From: Lacibacter sediminis
GTDB taxonomy: Bacteria; Bacteroidota; Bacteroidia; Chitinophagales; Chitinophagaceae
NCBI RefSeq assembly: GCF_014168535.1
Contig: NZ_CP060007.1
Span: 4,216,001-4,280,000 of the forward strand
Direction of reading: 5' to 3'
DNA length: 64,000 nucleotides
Made by a program: the position numbers and the translations under genes. The notes under the pieces are model-generated. The model was not told the DNA's origin. It ran no database searches and saw only the letters and a list, made by a program, of their open reading frames with translations. How positions within the stretch are numbered: position 1 is the stretch's first letter; every line of letters begins with the position of its first letter. This document shows, in pieces, positions 37,019 through 45,909 of this stretch.

Positions 37019-38338
37019 TTATTTTTTTCGATGAAAAATAAAATAGATAATGATGAATGTTACTAAAACGCCCAACCCTGTTAACGCAGCCGAAGGATCA
37101 TCAATCGCAATACTCGTTCCTACAAATAAGTAAGCCGCAATAAAAATGAGTGGCATCAACGGAAACAGTTTCATCTTATAGATTCCTGTTCCATCTAAAT
37201 GTTTCGTCTTTTTACGGAACCAGAAAATAGTAGCACTGCTCAACACCATTCCGAAACAATCAAGAAAAATGGTGAAGGCCAATATCTTTTCAAACTCCTG
37301 TGCAAAGAACAAGATGATGATACAAATGGCAGCAAATACTGTTAATGAGAAAGTGAGCACATTCGTTTTTTCATTTTGCTTTGCAAATATCTTCGGCAGA
37401 CTACCATCATCACCCATCGCATACATTACCCTTGGGTTACTCATCAGTAATCCATTTACATAAGCCAATACGCCAAGAAATAAAAAGGCGGAGAAGACGG
37501 TAGCGCCTGTTGTACCAAATATTTTATCGATCACCACATACGCTATTTCACGTTCGCCTTTCATTTGCTGAAAACCTACGAGATTGTAATAACTCATGTT
37601 GACGAGTAAATACAAACCAATGATGATGGCAATACCCATGAAAATACCACGTGGAATATTTTTAGTGGGATTCTGTACTTCGTTCCCAAAGTTGATGGTT
37701 TGCTGGTAACCGCCATAGGTAAAGGAGACAGCTATCAAACTCACACCAAGGCTTTTGATCCAATCCATATTGCTGAATGTTGTTACAGCAGTGGTTGTTT
37801 CCTGCACTGCATATTTATCAGGAAAGAATAAAGCAGCGATCAGCACCAATATCATCCCGATCTTGATGATCATTAAAATATTCTGCGCCATGGAACTCAA
37901 CTTCAATCCACGCAGGTTAATAAAATAAAAGACAGCGATGGCCACACAACTCACCAATGCTTTATGTATATCTGTCCATTCGCCCGGAAATAATTTTAAC
38001 AGATAACCGCTGCCGATCAATGCCACGCCACTTAAACTGGCTGCATTACTCACTAGTATCAAACAGTTAATGGCAAAGGCAATACTGGGATGATAAGCCT
38101 GTGCAAACACTTTATAATAACCACCGGTTACCGGAAAACGGCTGCCGATCTCTGCATACGTTAATGCACCACACAAGGCCACCAAGCCACCAATGAGCCA
38201 GGCACTAAAATAAACCGAAGGATCAATGGCGTCTTTGGCACTGGTAGCAGCAGTACGGAAAATACCCATACCGATTACCAGGCCCACAACGATCATTGTA
38301 AAAGAAAACAGGTTGAGTTTATTGGCTGAAGTCTTCAT
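37019..38338 (-). CDS. APC-superfamily amino acid permease
   Basis: A 439-residue transporter with twelve hydrophobic segments. The N-terminal helix carries FSFTMIVVGLVIGMGIFRTAA (the APC-type GMGIF motif of TM1). Others include LIGGLVALCGALTYAEIGSRFPVTGGYYKVFAQAY, GYQQTINFGNEVQNPTKNIPRGIFMGIAIIIGLYLLVN and FLDCFGMVLSSATIFWF. It would import an amino acid by proton or sodium symport, or exchange. First gene of the three-gene operon with the VOC protein and the PLP trans-sulfuration enzyme, divergent from the TonB receptor at 38435. Confidence 0.88.
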   Translation of the reverse strand: MKTSANKLNLFSFTMIVVGLVIGMGIFRTAATSAKDAIDPSVYFSAWLIGGLVALCGALTYAEIGSRFPVTGGYYKVFAQAYHPSIAFAINCLILVSNAASLSGVALIGSGYLLKLFPGEWTDIHKALVSCVAIAVFYFINLRGLKLSSMAQNILMIIKIGMILVLIAALFFPDKYAVQETTTAVTTFSNMDWIKSLGVSLIAVSFTYGGYQQTINFGNEVQNPTKNIPRGIFMGIAIIIGLYLLVNMSYYNLVGFQQMKGEREIAYVVIDKIFGTTGATVFSAFLFLGVLAYVNGLLMSNPRVMYAMGDDGSLPKIFAKQNEKTNVLTFSLTVFAAICIIILFFAQEFEKILAFTIFLDCFGMVLSSATIFWFRKKTKHLDGTGIYKMKLFPLMPLIFIAAYLFVGTSIAIDDPSAALTGLGVLVTFIIIYFIFHRKK

Positions 38339-38434
38339 GCTTTTTCTTCTTGCGATGAAGATAGTTTTTCTTTCAACTCATTCTTTTAAAAAAAACATGA
38401 AAGGCAAACCCGGATTGTCTGTAATTTTAGGGCG

Positions 38435-40504
38435 ATGAAGAACCAATCACTAACCCTGCTTGCAACAGTAGTTGCACTTTTCTCCTTTGCACAGTCACAA
38501 CCCGACTCCACTTCCAAAGAACTAGGTGAGGTAGTTATCACAGCGTTTGAACAGAACCGTAAGCTTATGGATGTTCCGGCAGCTGTAAGTTATGTGGGCC
38601 AAAAACAATTGAACCGTTTCAGTAATGCATCGATTGTGCCGGCGTTGAATGCTGCACCCGGTGTGCGTATGGAAGAACGCAGCCCCGGCAGTTACCGTTT
38701 AAATATTCGTGGCAGTTCATTACGATCGCCGTTTGGTGTGCGCAATGTAAAAGTGTACCTCAACGATATTCCGTTTACAGAACCGGGCGGCTCTACTTAT
38801 TTAAACCTGTTGGGTTTTTATAATATCAACTCTGTTGAAATACTGAAAGGACCATCCAGCAGTTTGTATGGTGGCGGCAGCGGTGGTGCTGTGTTGTTGA
38901 AAACAAATGGTAACAATCAAGCAGCTGGTGTGGGTATTGATTATACTGCTGGCAGTTTTGGTTTGAGTAATGTAAATGCGGTTGTACGTATTGGAGAAGG
39001 CGCCACGCAACAAACCATCAGCTATAATCGACTATACAGTGATGGTTACCGTGACTGGACAAGACTTGACCGCACTGTGTTTAGCTGGGACAGCCGTTTT
39101 GCATTGAACGCAAAGCAAAGCATCCGCACTTACGTGATGTATGCTGATCTTTCGTACCAAACACCCGGCGGATTAACTGCTGTGGAGTTTGCTGCAAACC
39201 CTAAACAGGCAAGACCAAGAGTTGGTGCTACGCCTTCGAGTGCGCAGGCAAATGCAAGTGTGAACCAGGAAACATTCTTTGCAGGATTGAGTCATGATTT
39301 TCAGATCACGGAAACGTTTAAGAATACTACTTCTTTATATGGTGCTTACTCACAGTTTGCCAACCCAACTGTCCGCAACTATGAACGCCGCAGCGAACCA
39401 CATGCCGGCGGAAGAACAGTATTTGCGTTTACGCCACGTGATGTAATTGGTGAATTAAAATTTGTTGCCGGTGCCGAACTGCAACGAGGCTGGTATAACA
39501 TTCGTGTATATAAAAATGTAAACGGCACAAGCGACAGTCTGCAAACAGAAGATGAAGTGAATCCATTCTTATGGAATGTATTTGCACAGGCCGATTGGAA
39601 ATTACCACAAGGCTGGATCATCACTGCAGGTGCTAGCATTAATCAGAATAAAATTGAGATCACAAGGCTGAATAAATTCCCATTGAGTCCGCAACGCAGA
39701 AATTATGCTAATGAAATTGCTCCACGACTTTCGGTTTTGAAAAAGATCAAAGAAGAATTGTCGCTGTATGCATCTGTTGCCAAAGGATTCTCTGCTCCCA
39801 CTTCTGCTGAAGTATTGCCTTCAACTGGTGTGATCTCTACCAATCTTAATGCTGAAGAAGGATGGAATTATGAAGCAGGTATCCGTTTTAATTACAAACG
39901 TAAACTGTTTGTAGATGTGAACGGCTTTCTCTTTAACCTCAGCAATACCATTGTGCAACGCAGAGATGCAGGTGGTGCTGATTATTTCGTGAATGCCGGC
40001 AGTACAAAACAACGTGGTGTGGAAACCTTTGCACGCTATGCCATTGCAGATAGTGAAACTGATTTTCTTTCAACAGCAAATGTGTGGTTGAGTTATACGT
40101 TCAATGATTTTACATATAAAGATTTCAAACAACTCACCAATGATTTCAGCGGCAAACAATTGCCCAGTGTACCAAAACATATTGTTGCTGCAGGTTTTGA
40201 TGTAACACTCAAGCCGGGTATTTATCTCAACGTTACTTACAACTACAATGAGAAAACGCCTTTAAATGATGCCAATACATTCTTTGGTGGCGATTTTCAT
40301 TTGCTGGGTGCAAGGCTTGGTTACAAACAACTTTACTTTGGCAAACTGCGTGCAGAAGTATTTGCTGGTGCCGATAATTTGTTTAATGAAGTGTATAGCT
40401 TAGGTAATGATATTAATGCAGCAGCCAATCGTTTTTACAATGTAGCACCTGGACGGAATTATTATGCAGGGGTTTCGTTGTTTCAAGGTTGCAAGAAGAA
40501 GTAA
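38435..40504 (+). CDS. TonB-dependent outer-membrane receptor (siderophore type)
   Basis: A 689-residue receptor: signal peptide MKNQSLTLLATVVALFSFAQS, TonB box-like KELGEVVITAFEQN, plug domain with SIVPALNAAPGVRMEERSPGSYRLNIRGSSLRSPFGVRNVKVYLNDIPFTEPGGSTYLN and VEILKGPSSSLYGGGSGGAVLLK, then a barrel; the protein ends LFQGCKKK. There is no carboxypeptidase-like N-terminal domain and no SusD gene. The plug resembles FecA/FhuA-type iron-chelate receptors; the ligand is unknown. Its neighbours do not reveal a dedicated uptake system. Confidence 0.85.
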   Translation: MKNQSLTLLATVVALFSFAQSQPDSTSKELGEVVITAFEQNRKLMDVPAAVSYVGQKQLNRFSNASIVPALNAAPGVRMEERSPGSYRLNIRGSSLRSPFGVRNVKVYLNDIPFTEPGGSTYLNLLGFYNINSVEILKGPSSSLYGGGSGGAVLLKTNGNNQAAGVGIDYTAGSFGLSNVNAVVRIGEGATQQTISYNRLYSDGYRDWTRLDRTVFSWDSRFALNAKQSIRTYVMYADLSYQTPGGLTAVEFAANPKQARPRVGATPSSAQANASVNQETFFAGLSHDFQITETFKNTTSLYGAYSQFANPTVRNYERRSEPHAGGRTVFAFTPRDVIGELKFVAGAELQRGWYNIRVYKNVNGTSDSLQTEDEVNPFLWNVFAQADWKLPQGWIITAGASINQNKIEITRLNKFPLSPQRRNYANEIAPRLSVLKKIKEELSLYASVAKGFSAPTSAEVLPSTGVISTNLNAEEGWNYEAGIRFNYKRKLFVDVNGFLFNLSNTIVQRRDAGGADYFVNAGSTKQRGVETFARYAIADSETDFLSTANVWLSYTFNDFTYKDFKQLTNDFSGKQLPSVPKHIVAAGFDVTLKPGIYLNVTYNYNEKTPLNDANTFFGGDFHLLGARLGYKQLYFGKLRAEVFAGADNLFNEVYSLGNDINAAANRFYNVAPGRNYYAGVSLFQGCKKK

Positions 40505-40539
40505 CTTATTCTCATTTATTGAAACAGTATGAAGTTGTA

Positions 40540-40637
40540 GAGATTTCTCCTTCGTCGAAATGACGAAACTCTGAAATTTCAACAACCTGAGTTTACTCAA
40601 ACTCTCTACACCGTCATGTCGAGGCACGTGACATCTC
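40540..40637. repeat. REP-like palindromic repeat pair between the TonB receptor and queD
   Basis: Arm 1 (40540-40564) and arm 2 (40613-40637) are inverted, imperfectly matching 25-mers. Both contain the motif GTCATnTCGA and its complement. A second inner inverted repeat of 8 bp is nested (TGTAGAGA 40536-40543 with TCTCTACA 40603-40610). The motif resembles palindromic REP-like elements I know from Bacteroidota genomes (GTCATTTCGACGAAGG-type). No gene within. Confidence 0.6.
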
Positions 40638-40696
40638 TAAACAATCAGAGCGTTACAACTATATCGATAAACCAAGCAACTCACTTTTCATACATC

Positions 40697-41152
40697 TTAC
40701 CAAATATCTCCCTGGTAAACTTCCACTTCTTCACGCCAGGTAGCGTAAGAATTTTTTGTTTCGTACAACCGAAGCTCCACCAGTTTCATATCACCGGGCA
40801 ACTCTTCCTGCACGGCCCGTTTAATAAAGAGCAATAAATTTTCAGCAGTAGGTTCTGCATCCCAGGCAACAAGATTTTCCTGCTCGGTTACTTCGGGGTG
40901 TTGAGCAATATAATTTCGTGAGAGCACCAGTTTATGGTCAAACAGATCCACCACTGCCTTTTGTACAATTTGTTTCAGGTCTTTAAAATCGAGCAGAAAA
41001 CCGGGAGCCGGTAAAAACGCATCTTCGTTTACCAGCGAACCAACCGTTACGTGCAGCTCATATGAATGGCCATGAATATTCTTACACATGCCGTTGTAAC
41101 CATCAATGGCATGCGCTGTTTCAAAATCAAATATTTTTGTGAGTAATAACAT
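40697..41152 (-). CDS. queD: 6-carboxy-5,6,7,8-tetrahydropterin synthase (QueD/PTPS family)
   Basis: A 151-residue enzyme of the PTPS/QueD family that converts 7,8-dihydroneopterin triphosphate in the queuosine (preQ0) pathway. The three zinc-binding histidines are seen in FETAHAIDGYNG and NIHGHSYELHVTV; the catalytic cysteine is in GMCKNIHGHS; the conserved His/Asp pair is in LFDHKLVLS; the C-terminal glutamate is in VELRLYETKNSYATW. Other queuosine genes are not adjacent, and in some bacteria the same fold makes other pterins, so the pathway is likely rather than proven. Monocistronic. Confidence 0.87.
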   Translation of the reverse strand: MLLLTKIFDFETAHAIDGYNGMCKNIHGHSYELHVTVGSLVNEDAFLPAPGFLLDFKDLKQIVQKAVVDLFDHKLVLSRNYIAQHPEVTEQENLVAWDAEPTAENLLLFIKRAVQEELPGDMKLVELRLYETKNSYATWREEVEVYQGDIW

Positions 41153-41426
41153 ATGTTCTGATTAAGGGCGCAAATTTATCAGGACTTACTGTGATCAACG
41201 ACTTTATGAACCTGATGTTCATCAGTTTCCCGGCGAATGATCATCATTACATACGCAATTTTCAACCTTTCATTTCTGCCATTTTCAGCAACCTGCTGTT
41301 ACTCAACTGTTCACCGGAATACAAACTTTGTATCAATGCCAGCTTGTAAAACAATACCTTTAAACGGATAATTGTACAAAACAAACAAGACCTTCCCCGC
41401 AAGGCACCAACCAAACCAAATAACGA

Positions 41427-41987
41427 ATGAAGATTTACATAAAAAATATGGCCTGCGAAAGCTGCAAGGTTGTTGTACGGGAAGCATTGGAAGAACTTGA
41501 TCTGTCGCCCATAAAAGTAGAATTAGGCGAAATTGAAACCAAAGAAGACGTTACAGATGAAGACAAGAAAAAACTCAACAATAAAATTAAAAAGGTTGGT
41601 TTGGAATTGCTGGAAAAAAAGCGGGGTGTACTAATTGAAAAGATCCGGAAAGAGATCGTAAATTATGTGTACAAATCAGATGAGAAACCGGATGTTAATT
41701 TATCTGAACTACTAAGTAAAAAATTACATTACAGTTATACCTATCTGGCCAACTTTTTCTCAGAGGTGGAGGCCACTACCATCGAACAATATGTGATTGC
41801 TTTGAAAATTGAACGCATAAAAGAGCTGATCATTTTTGGAGAAGATACGTTTGCAGAAATAGCCTACAAACTGCATTACAGCAGCGCTGCACATTTATCA
41901 ACACAGTTTAAAAAAGTAACAGGATTAACACCATCGCATTTTAAAGCATTAAAAGAGAAGAGAAGAATAACCATACAAAATATTTAA
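41427..41987 (+). CDS. AraC-family transcriptional regulator with HMA-like (heavy-metal-binding) N-terminus
   Basis: A 186-residue regulator. Residues 1-45 resemble an HMA (CopZ/Atx1-like) module: MKIYIKNMACESCKVVVREALEEL carries MXCXXC (Cys9, Cys12). The following ELLEKKRGVLIEKIRKEIV stretch extends it. From about residue 95 there is an AraC-type DNA-binding domain with two helix-turn-helix units: LHYSYTYLANFFSEVEATTIEQYVIALKIERIKELI and TFAEIAYKLHYSSAAHLSTQFKKVTGLTPSHFKALK. This suggests a one-component sensor for a metal ion (probably a thiophilic metal). No metal exporter is next to it, so the target is unknown. Confidence 0.8.
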   Translation: MKIYIKNMACESCKVVVREALEELDLSPIKVELGEIETKEDVTDEDKKKLNNKIKKVGLELLEKKRGVLIEKIRKEIVNYVYKSDEKPDVNLSELLSKKLHYSYTYLANFFSEVEATTIEQYVIALKIERIKELIIFGEDTFAEIAYKLHYSSAAHLSTQFKKVTGLTPSHFKALKEKRRITIQNI

Positions 41988-42050
41988 AAGGTTGCTCTTT
42001 CCGTCATTGAATTCTTTATAATAGTTCTTCTAAAGGAATCTCACTTAATC

Positions 42051-42791
42051 TTATCGCACAGGTGGACAATCCCAACTGTTCTTCCTGCCGAAACGATAGA
42101 TCAATCCGACTGTGATGCTGTAATAATGATCCTTACGATCCGGATTAGCAGCACGGCTGAACCCATCTAAATAATCAGTAAACAAAAACCGATACGAGGC
42201 TTCGGCATTCAACACCAACGTTGGAGAAATAGAATAACGCATACCTGCACCAACCGGCACTGCAGGCATAAGTCGTGGTGTGCGTGTAGAAAGATCGGTT
42301 GATAATTGTGAAAATAATTCAGGTTCGGCTTCAAAATATGCAGCATTGAATGCACTTGCATCTCTGCGGATGCGCACTAAACTTAGCGCAGCTCCGCCAA
42401 CTACATATGGCGACAATTGTTTTCCTGCATCGGCCCAACCGAGCGGACTCCATACAAATTGCGGCGACAGTTCAACCAACGATGTTCGGAAATTAAAGTT
42501 GCGTTGCTGCCTGTAAGCGGGGTTGTTATACTTCGCATCATCACCATGCAATGATGCAACTGACAACTGTAAGCGTAGCGCCATCGTTTTATTGATTAAT
42601 CTGGAACCATGCAACACAAATCCCGGGCGAATAGTTTTCCATGAACCGAAACGGCTTGGTGCAAGATCGCCCTGGTAAACAAAGGCTCCCACACCGGCAC
42701 CAACTTCATACTTCGGTTGTTTGATTTGCGCCTGTAACTGTGAACACATACTGAAAATAACAAGAATGCACTTGCTGATAAAACGGATCAT
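42051..42791 (-). CDS. Outer-membrane beta-barrel protein (porin-like, DUF6089-like)
   Basis: A 246-residue exported barrel: signal peptide MIRFISKCILVIFSMCSQLQAQ, then YEVGAGVGAFVYQGDLAPSRFGSW (the first strand and loop typical of small Bacteroidota barrels), and alternating amphipathic strands VELSPQFVWSPLGW, KQLSPYVVGGAALSLVRI, VPVGAGMRYSISPTLVLNAEASYRFLFTDYLDGF, ending YYSITVGLIYRFGRK. I take the ATG at 42791; an upstream in-frame ATG at 42797 also exists. Function unknown; such barrels occur as structural or T9SS-related proteins. Confidence 0.7.
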   Translation of the reverse strand: MIRFISKCILVIFSMCSQLQAQIKQPKYEVGAGVGAFVYQGDLAPSRFGSWKTIRPGFVLHGSRLINKTMALRLQLSVASLHGDDAKYNNPAYRQQRNFNFRTSLVELSPQFVWSPLGWADAGKQLSPYVVGGAALSLVRIRRDASAFNAAYFEAEPELFSQLSTDLSTRTPRLMPAVPVGAGMRYSISPTLVLNAEASYRFLFTDYLDGFSRAANPDRKDHYYSITVGLIYRFGRKNSWDCPPVR

Positions 42792-43002
42792 ACACATTGG
42801 TTTAAGTGGTAACTGTCAATGTTTCTGATAAGCACAGTCCGGAAAATTTCGAATAGAGAGAGATCAGCAGGTTAAAGTATTAACGGGTAACAAATACCGT
42901 GCGTATATGTCAATTGTTAAATTCATGCGAAGAGAAAGCGCTTTATTTTTATCTGTCTGCTTATTTATTCAGATGCCATGTGAACAATTCAACAGAAACA
43001 AA

Positions 43003-43034
43003 TTTGCAACTGCACAACTGCTCCCCTACTTTTG
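43003..43034 (+). promoter_or_regulatory. Promoter of the vitamin B12 operon (TTTG-20 bp-TACTTTTG)
   Basis: A -33 TTTG at 43003-43006 is spaced by exactly 20 bp from a -7 TACTTTTG (43027-43034), matching the Bacteroidota consensus TTTG...TAnnTTTG. The transcript would start around 43040, where the cobalamin riboswitch begins. This is the best promoter in the window. Confidence 0.65.
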
Positions 43035-43040
43035 CTCTAG

Positions 43041-43320
43041 TAGCGGTTTCCGATGTTCATAGTCGGGATTAAAAGGGAAGTCCGGTGCAAATCCGGCGCT
43101 ATCCCCGTAGCTGTAAGTTCTAATGATGAGTGATCAGTAATGAATGATGAGTAAAGCACCTGTTGCAACTCATCACTCCTCATTCATCACTCATCCTGCT
43201 GATTCTACAAACCACTGTTCATGTAAGGTGTTTGCCACATGAACGGGAAGGTGCTCAGCAGCGAACAAGCCAGAAGACCTGCCGATACTATTTCATTAAT
43301 CATTTGCTTTCGGGTGAAAG
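43041..43320 (+). promoter_or_regulatory. Cobalamin riboswitch
   Basis: Leader of the BtuB-like receptor gene. Conserved pieces in order: AAAAGGGAAGTCCGGTGCAA at about 43070-43090, AATCCGGCGCTATCCCCGTA at 43090-43109, CTGTAAG, and the B12 box GCCAGAAGACCTGCC at 43269-43283. The segment from 43282 on (GGGTGAAAGGCAGGAGGTG) can pair with the B12 box, so it would act as expression platform. Peripheral arm hairpins: the heptad element at 43125-43195 and a stem 43217-43244 (GTTCATGT/ACATGAAC). Adenosylcobalamin binding is expected to turn off the downstream genes. Confidence 0.9.
43125..43195 (+). repeat. Heptad-repeat inverted element inside the riboswitch
   Basis: Two 28-nt arms (43125-43152 and 43168-43195), each four 7-mers of the type GATGAGT (left arm: GATGAGT, GATCAGT, AATGAAT, GATGAGT; right arm is the complementary form). 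It forms a long imperfect hairpin with a 15-nt loop and replaces a normally short peripheral arm. Confidence 0.7.
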
Positions 43321-43401
43321 GCAGGAGGTGTAACGGCACATCGCTTTTATATTTCTATTTCTTTTTCTGAAAGCAGTCACAACAAACCCTTTTTTCAACA
43401 C

Positions 43402-45252
43402 ATGAAAAAGAATTTAATTGTAGTGGCTGCCGGATTATTTATCAGCAGTCAGCTAAATGCGCAGGACAGTACAGTAAAATCATTGAACGAAGTAGTGATT
43501 ACCGCTAACAAGGTAAACCAGAAACTTCTCGAAACAGGAAAAGTAACCACTGTTATCAATCGAAAAACAATTGAACAAAGTGCAGGGAAAGATCTCGCAC
43601 AACTCTTAACCGAACAGACCGGCATTGTAATTAATGGCGCTACCAGCAACCCCGGTAAAGACAAAAGCATTTTTATGCGTGGGGCAGGTAATGGTTATAC
43701 TGTTATTTTAATTGACGGTATTCCGGTGAACGATCCTTCTTTCTCCGGTGCTTTTGATCTGCGTTTATTACCACTCGATCAGGTTGAACGGATTGAAATT
43801 GTAAAAGGTGCACAATCCACCAATTATGGTTCTGATGCGGTAGCAGGCGTCATCAACATCATTTCCAAACGTGGTGCATCAAAACCTGCACAGTTTTATG
43901 GAAATGCTGCAGCAGGTTCGTTCAACACATACAAATTCACTGCAGGTGTGCGTGGTACTGCTGAAAAAATAAATTATAATTTCTCTTACACACACAACGA
44001 ATCGAAAGGAATTTCAGAAGCCATCGATTCAACCGGCACAAAAGATTTCGATAAAGATGGTTTTCTTAACAACGCCATTAACTTCAGCGTAGATGCACCG
44101 GTAACAAAACAGATCCGTGTGCAGCCATTTGCACGTTACAGTTATTTCCAGGGTGGTTATGATAATGGCTCATTTACTGATGCTGCCAACAGCTTTACAT
44201 CATCGTTGTTTACAGCCGGTTCCGCAGTGGAAGTAAAAACAGAGAAAGCAGGCGGTCGTGCTTATTTCAGTTACGATGAAATGGATCGCACATTCAACAG
44301 CGCACAATGGGGGCCGAGTCCTTATAAAGGAACTAACAAGATTGTTGACCTCTTTGCATATTACCAGGTTGCACCAAAAGTAAAACTCTTGGCAGGTGTT
44401 GATAACCGTTATCAGAAAAATCTCGATTCAAATGTGAGCATCAACAGTCCTTATTTAAGTGTGTTCCTGCAAAACCTCGGTGGTTTTTACCTTGAAGCAG
44501 GTGCCCGTTATAATAAACATTCCAAATACGGTAACAATTTTACCTACAGCATCAACCCATCGTATGTTCTGAATGAAAACACAAAGCTGTTTGTAAACTA
44601 TGCCACTGCATTTCGTGCACCCGGCATCAGTGCCTTGTATGGAGCATTTGGCGCTAACCCCGATTTGAAACCTGAACATTCACAAACATTCGAAGCAGGT
44701 GTACAAACTTCTTTGCTCAACGATAAAGTAACTGTTCGTGCAGTGTACTTCAACCGCCGCAATAAAGATGTGATCATCTACACATCAAAGTATGAGAACT
44801 ATGACAAGCAGGACGATTATGGTTTTGAATTTGAACCAACCATTCAGATCAACAAACAATTAAAATTAACAGGCTACTATAGTTTCGTTGATGGCGAGGT
44901 TACAACCAAAGCTGCGGGTGGTAAAGACACGAGTTATTTTAACCTGTTGCGCCGACCTAAACATTCGTTTGGTGTAACACTTGGATACCAGGTAACACCT
45001 TCATTTTTTATAAGCACCAATGCCTATAACTATGGAAAGCGTACTGATAAAGATTTCAATACGTGGCCTGCAACTGATGTAAATCTTGACAGCTATTTCC
45101 TTTGGAGCATTCATGCAGAGTACAGCCTTGTAAAAAACAAACTGGTTGTATTTGCTGATGGTAAGAATCTGTTGAATACAAATTATGTGGAAGTGTTGGG
45201 TTACAGCACACCCGGCATCAACTTTATGGGAGGAATTCGTTTTAATCTTTAA
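43402..45252 (+). CDS. btuB: TonB-dependent vitamin B12 receptor, BtuB-like
   Basis: A 616-residue receptor, the length of E. coli BtuB. Signal peptide: MKKNLIVVAAGLFISSQLNAQ; TonB box-like segment: SLNEVVITANKVNQ. Plug: DLAQLLTEQTGIVINGATSN, KDKSIFMRGAGNGYTVILIDGIPVNDP, VERIEIVKGAQSTNYGSDAVAGVINIISKRG. The barrel ends GYSTPGINFMGGIRFNL with a terminal aromatic-hydrophobic strand. The cobalamin riboswitch and the downstream cobU/T/S/C genes support corrinoids (B12 or cobinamide) as ligand. Regulation by the riboswitch is expected. Confidence 0.9.
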   Translation: MKKNLIVVAAGLFISSQLNAQDSTVKSLNEVVITANKVNQKLLETGKVTTVINRKTIEQSAGKDLAQLLTEQTGIVINGATSNPGKDKSIFMRGAGNGYTVILIDGIPVNDPSFSGAFDLRLLPLDQVERIEIVKGAQSTNYGSDAVAGVINIISKRGASKPAQFYGNAAAGSFNTYKFTAGVRGTAEKINYNFSYTHNESKGISEAIDSTGTKDFDKDGFLNNAINFSVDAPVTKQIRVQPFARYSYFQGGYDNGSFTDAANSFTSSLFTAGSAVEVKTEKAGGRAYFSYDEMDRTFNSAQWGPSPYKGTNKIVDLFAYYQVAPKVKLLAGVDNRYQKNLDSNVSINSPYLSVFLQNLGGFYLEAGARYNKHSKYGNNFTYSINPSYVLNENTKLFVNYATAFRAPGISALYGAFGANPDLKPEHSQTFEAGVQTSLLNDKVTVRAVYFNRRNKDVIIYTSKYENYDKQDDYGFEFEPTIQINKQLKLTGYYSFVDGEVTTKAAGGKDTSYFNLLRRPKHSFGVTLGYQVTPSFFISTNAYNYGKRTDKDFNTWPATDVNLDSYFLWSIHAEYSLVKNKLVVFADGKNLLNTNYVEVLGYSTPGINFMGGIRFNL

Positions 45253-45316
45253 CAATCAGTGATGAGTTATGAGTAATCAGTTGAACACTCATAACTCATC
45301 ATTCATCAATCATCAC
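45251..45316. repeat. Heptad-repeat inverted element between btuB-like and DUF6580 genes
   Basis: A perfect 15-bp inverted repeat (45260-45274 with 45287-45301) flanked by further heptads: left GATGAGT, TATGAGT, AATCAGT; right complement GATGATT, GATGAAT, GATGAGT, TATGAGT. Confidence 0.7.
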
Positions 45317-45318
45317 AT

Positions 45319-45909
45319 ATGTCAACACAAAAGATCAATCCCCGTTTTGCAGTACTGGCGATCATTATGGTTGCAGTCGCAGCACTGCGTATTCCCAATG
45401 CAGCTCAGCTTGGGCCTTTAAGTAATTTCACACCCATTGGTGCAATGGGATTATTTGGTGCAGCTTACTTCAGCAAGAACTGGAAAGCATTTGGTTTTCC
45501 ATTACTCACCTTACTTGCCAGCGATCTTATCATCAATATTTTTGTTTATGATGGACAATATGGTATTATGTATGGCAGTTGGTATTGGGTATATGGTGGT
45601 TTTGTGTTGATCGTTTTACTGGGTCGATTACTTCTGAAAAAAGTATCTGTACAATCTGTTGTTCTTAGCGGTATTACCGGCACATTGGTGTACTGGCTTG
45701 TTGTTGATTTTGGCGTGTTTCTTTTTGGTTGCACCGATATTACCACCGGCCAAACAATGGATCACAGTTTTTCAAGTTTGATCAAATGCTATGCACAGGG
45801 TGCACCTTACATGAAAAACTTTTTGATCGGCACACTGGTGTACAGTGGAATTATGTTTGGTGCCTTTGAATGGATGAAAGCAAAAAGTCCATCACTGCAA
45901 ATGGCTTAA
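45319..45909 (+). CDS. DUF6580-family membrane protein, putative corrinoid ECF-type transport component
   Basis: A 196-residue membrane protein with about five or six helices: FAVLAIIMVAVAALRI, PIGAMGLFGAAYFSK, AFGFPLLTLLASDLIINIFV, WVYGGFVLIVLLGRLLLK, GITGTLVYWLVVDFGVFLFGC and FLIGTLVYSGIMFGAFEWM. Fold and position suggest the substrate-binding S component of an energy-coupling-factor transporter; DUF6580 members occur in B12 loci. It sits under the riboswitch behind the receptor and is a plausible inner-membrane corrinoid importer. No ATPase or T-subunit is nearby. Transport role is inference. Confidence 0.7.
   Translation: MSTQKINPRFAVLAIIMVAVAALRIPNAAQLGPLSNFTPIGAMGLFGAAYFSKNWKAFGFPLLTLLASDLIINIFVYDGQYGIMYGSWYWVYGGFVLIVLLGRLLLKKVSVQSVVLSGITGTLVYWLVVDFGVFLFGCTDITTGQTMDHSFSSLIKCYAQGAPYMKNFLIGTLVYSGIMFGAFEWMKAKSPSLQMA

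Noticed and set aside
41237..41371. Plus-strand mini-ORF of 44 codons between queD and the AraC gene
   Set aside because: Random-looking composition, no start context, no homology recognised.
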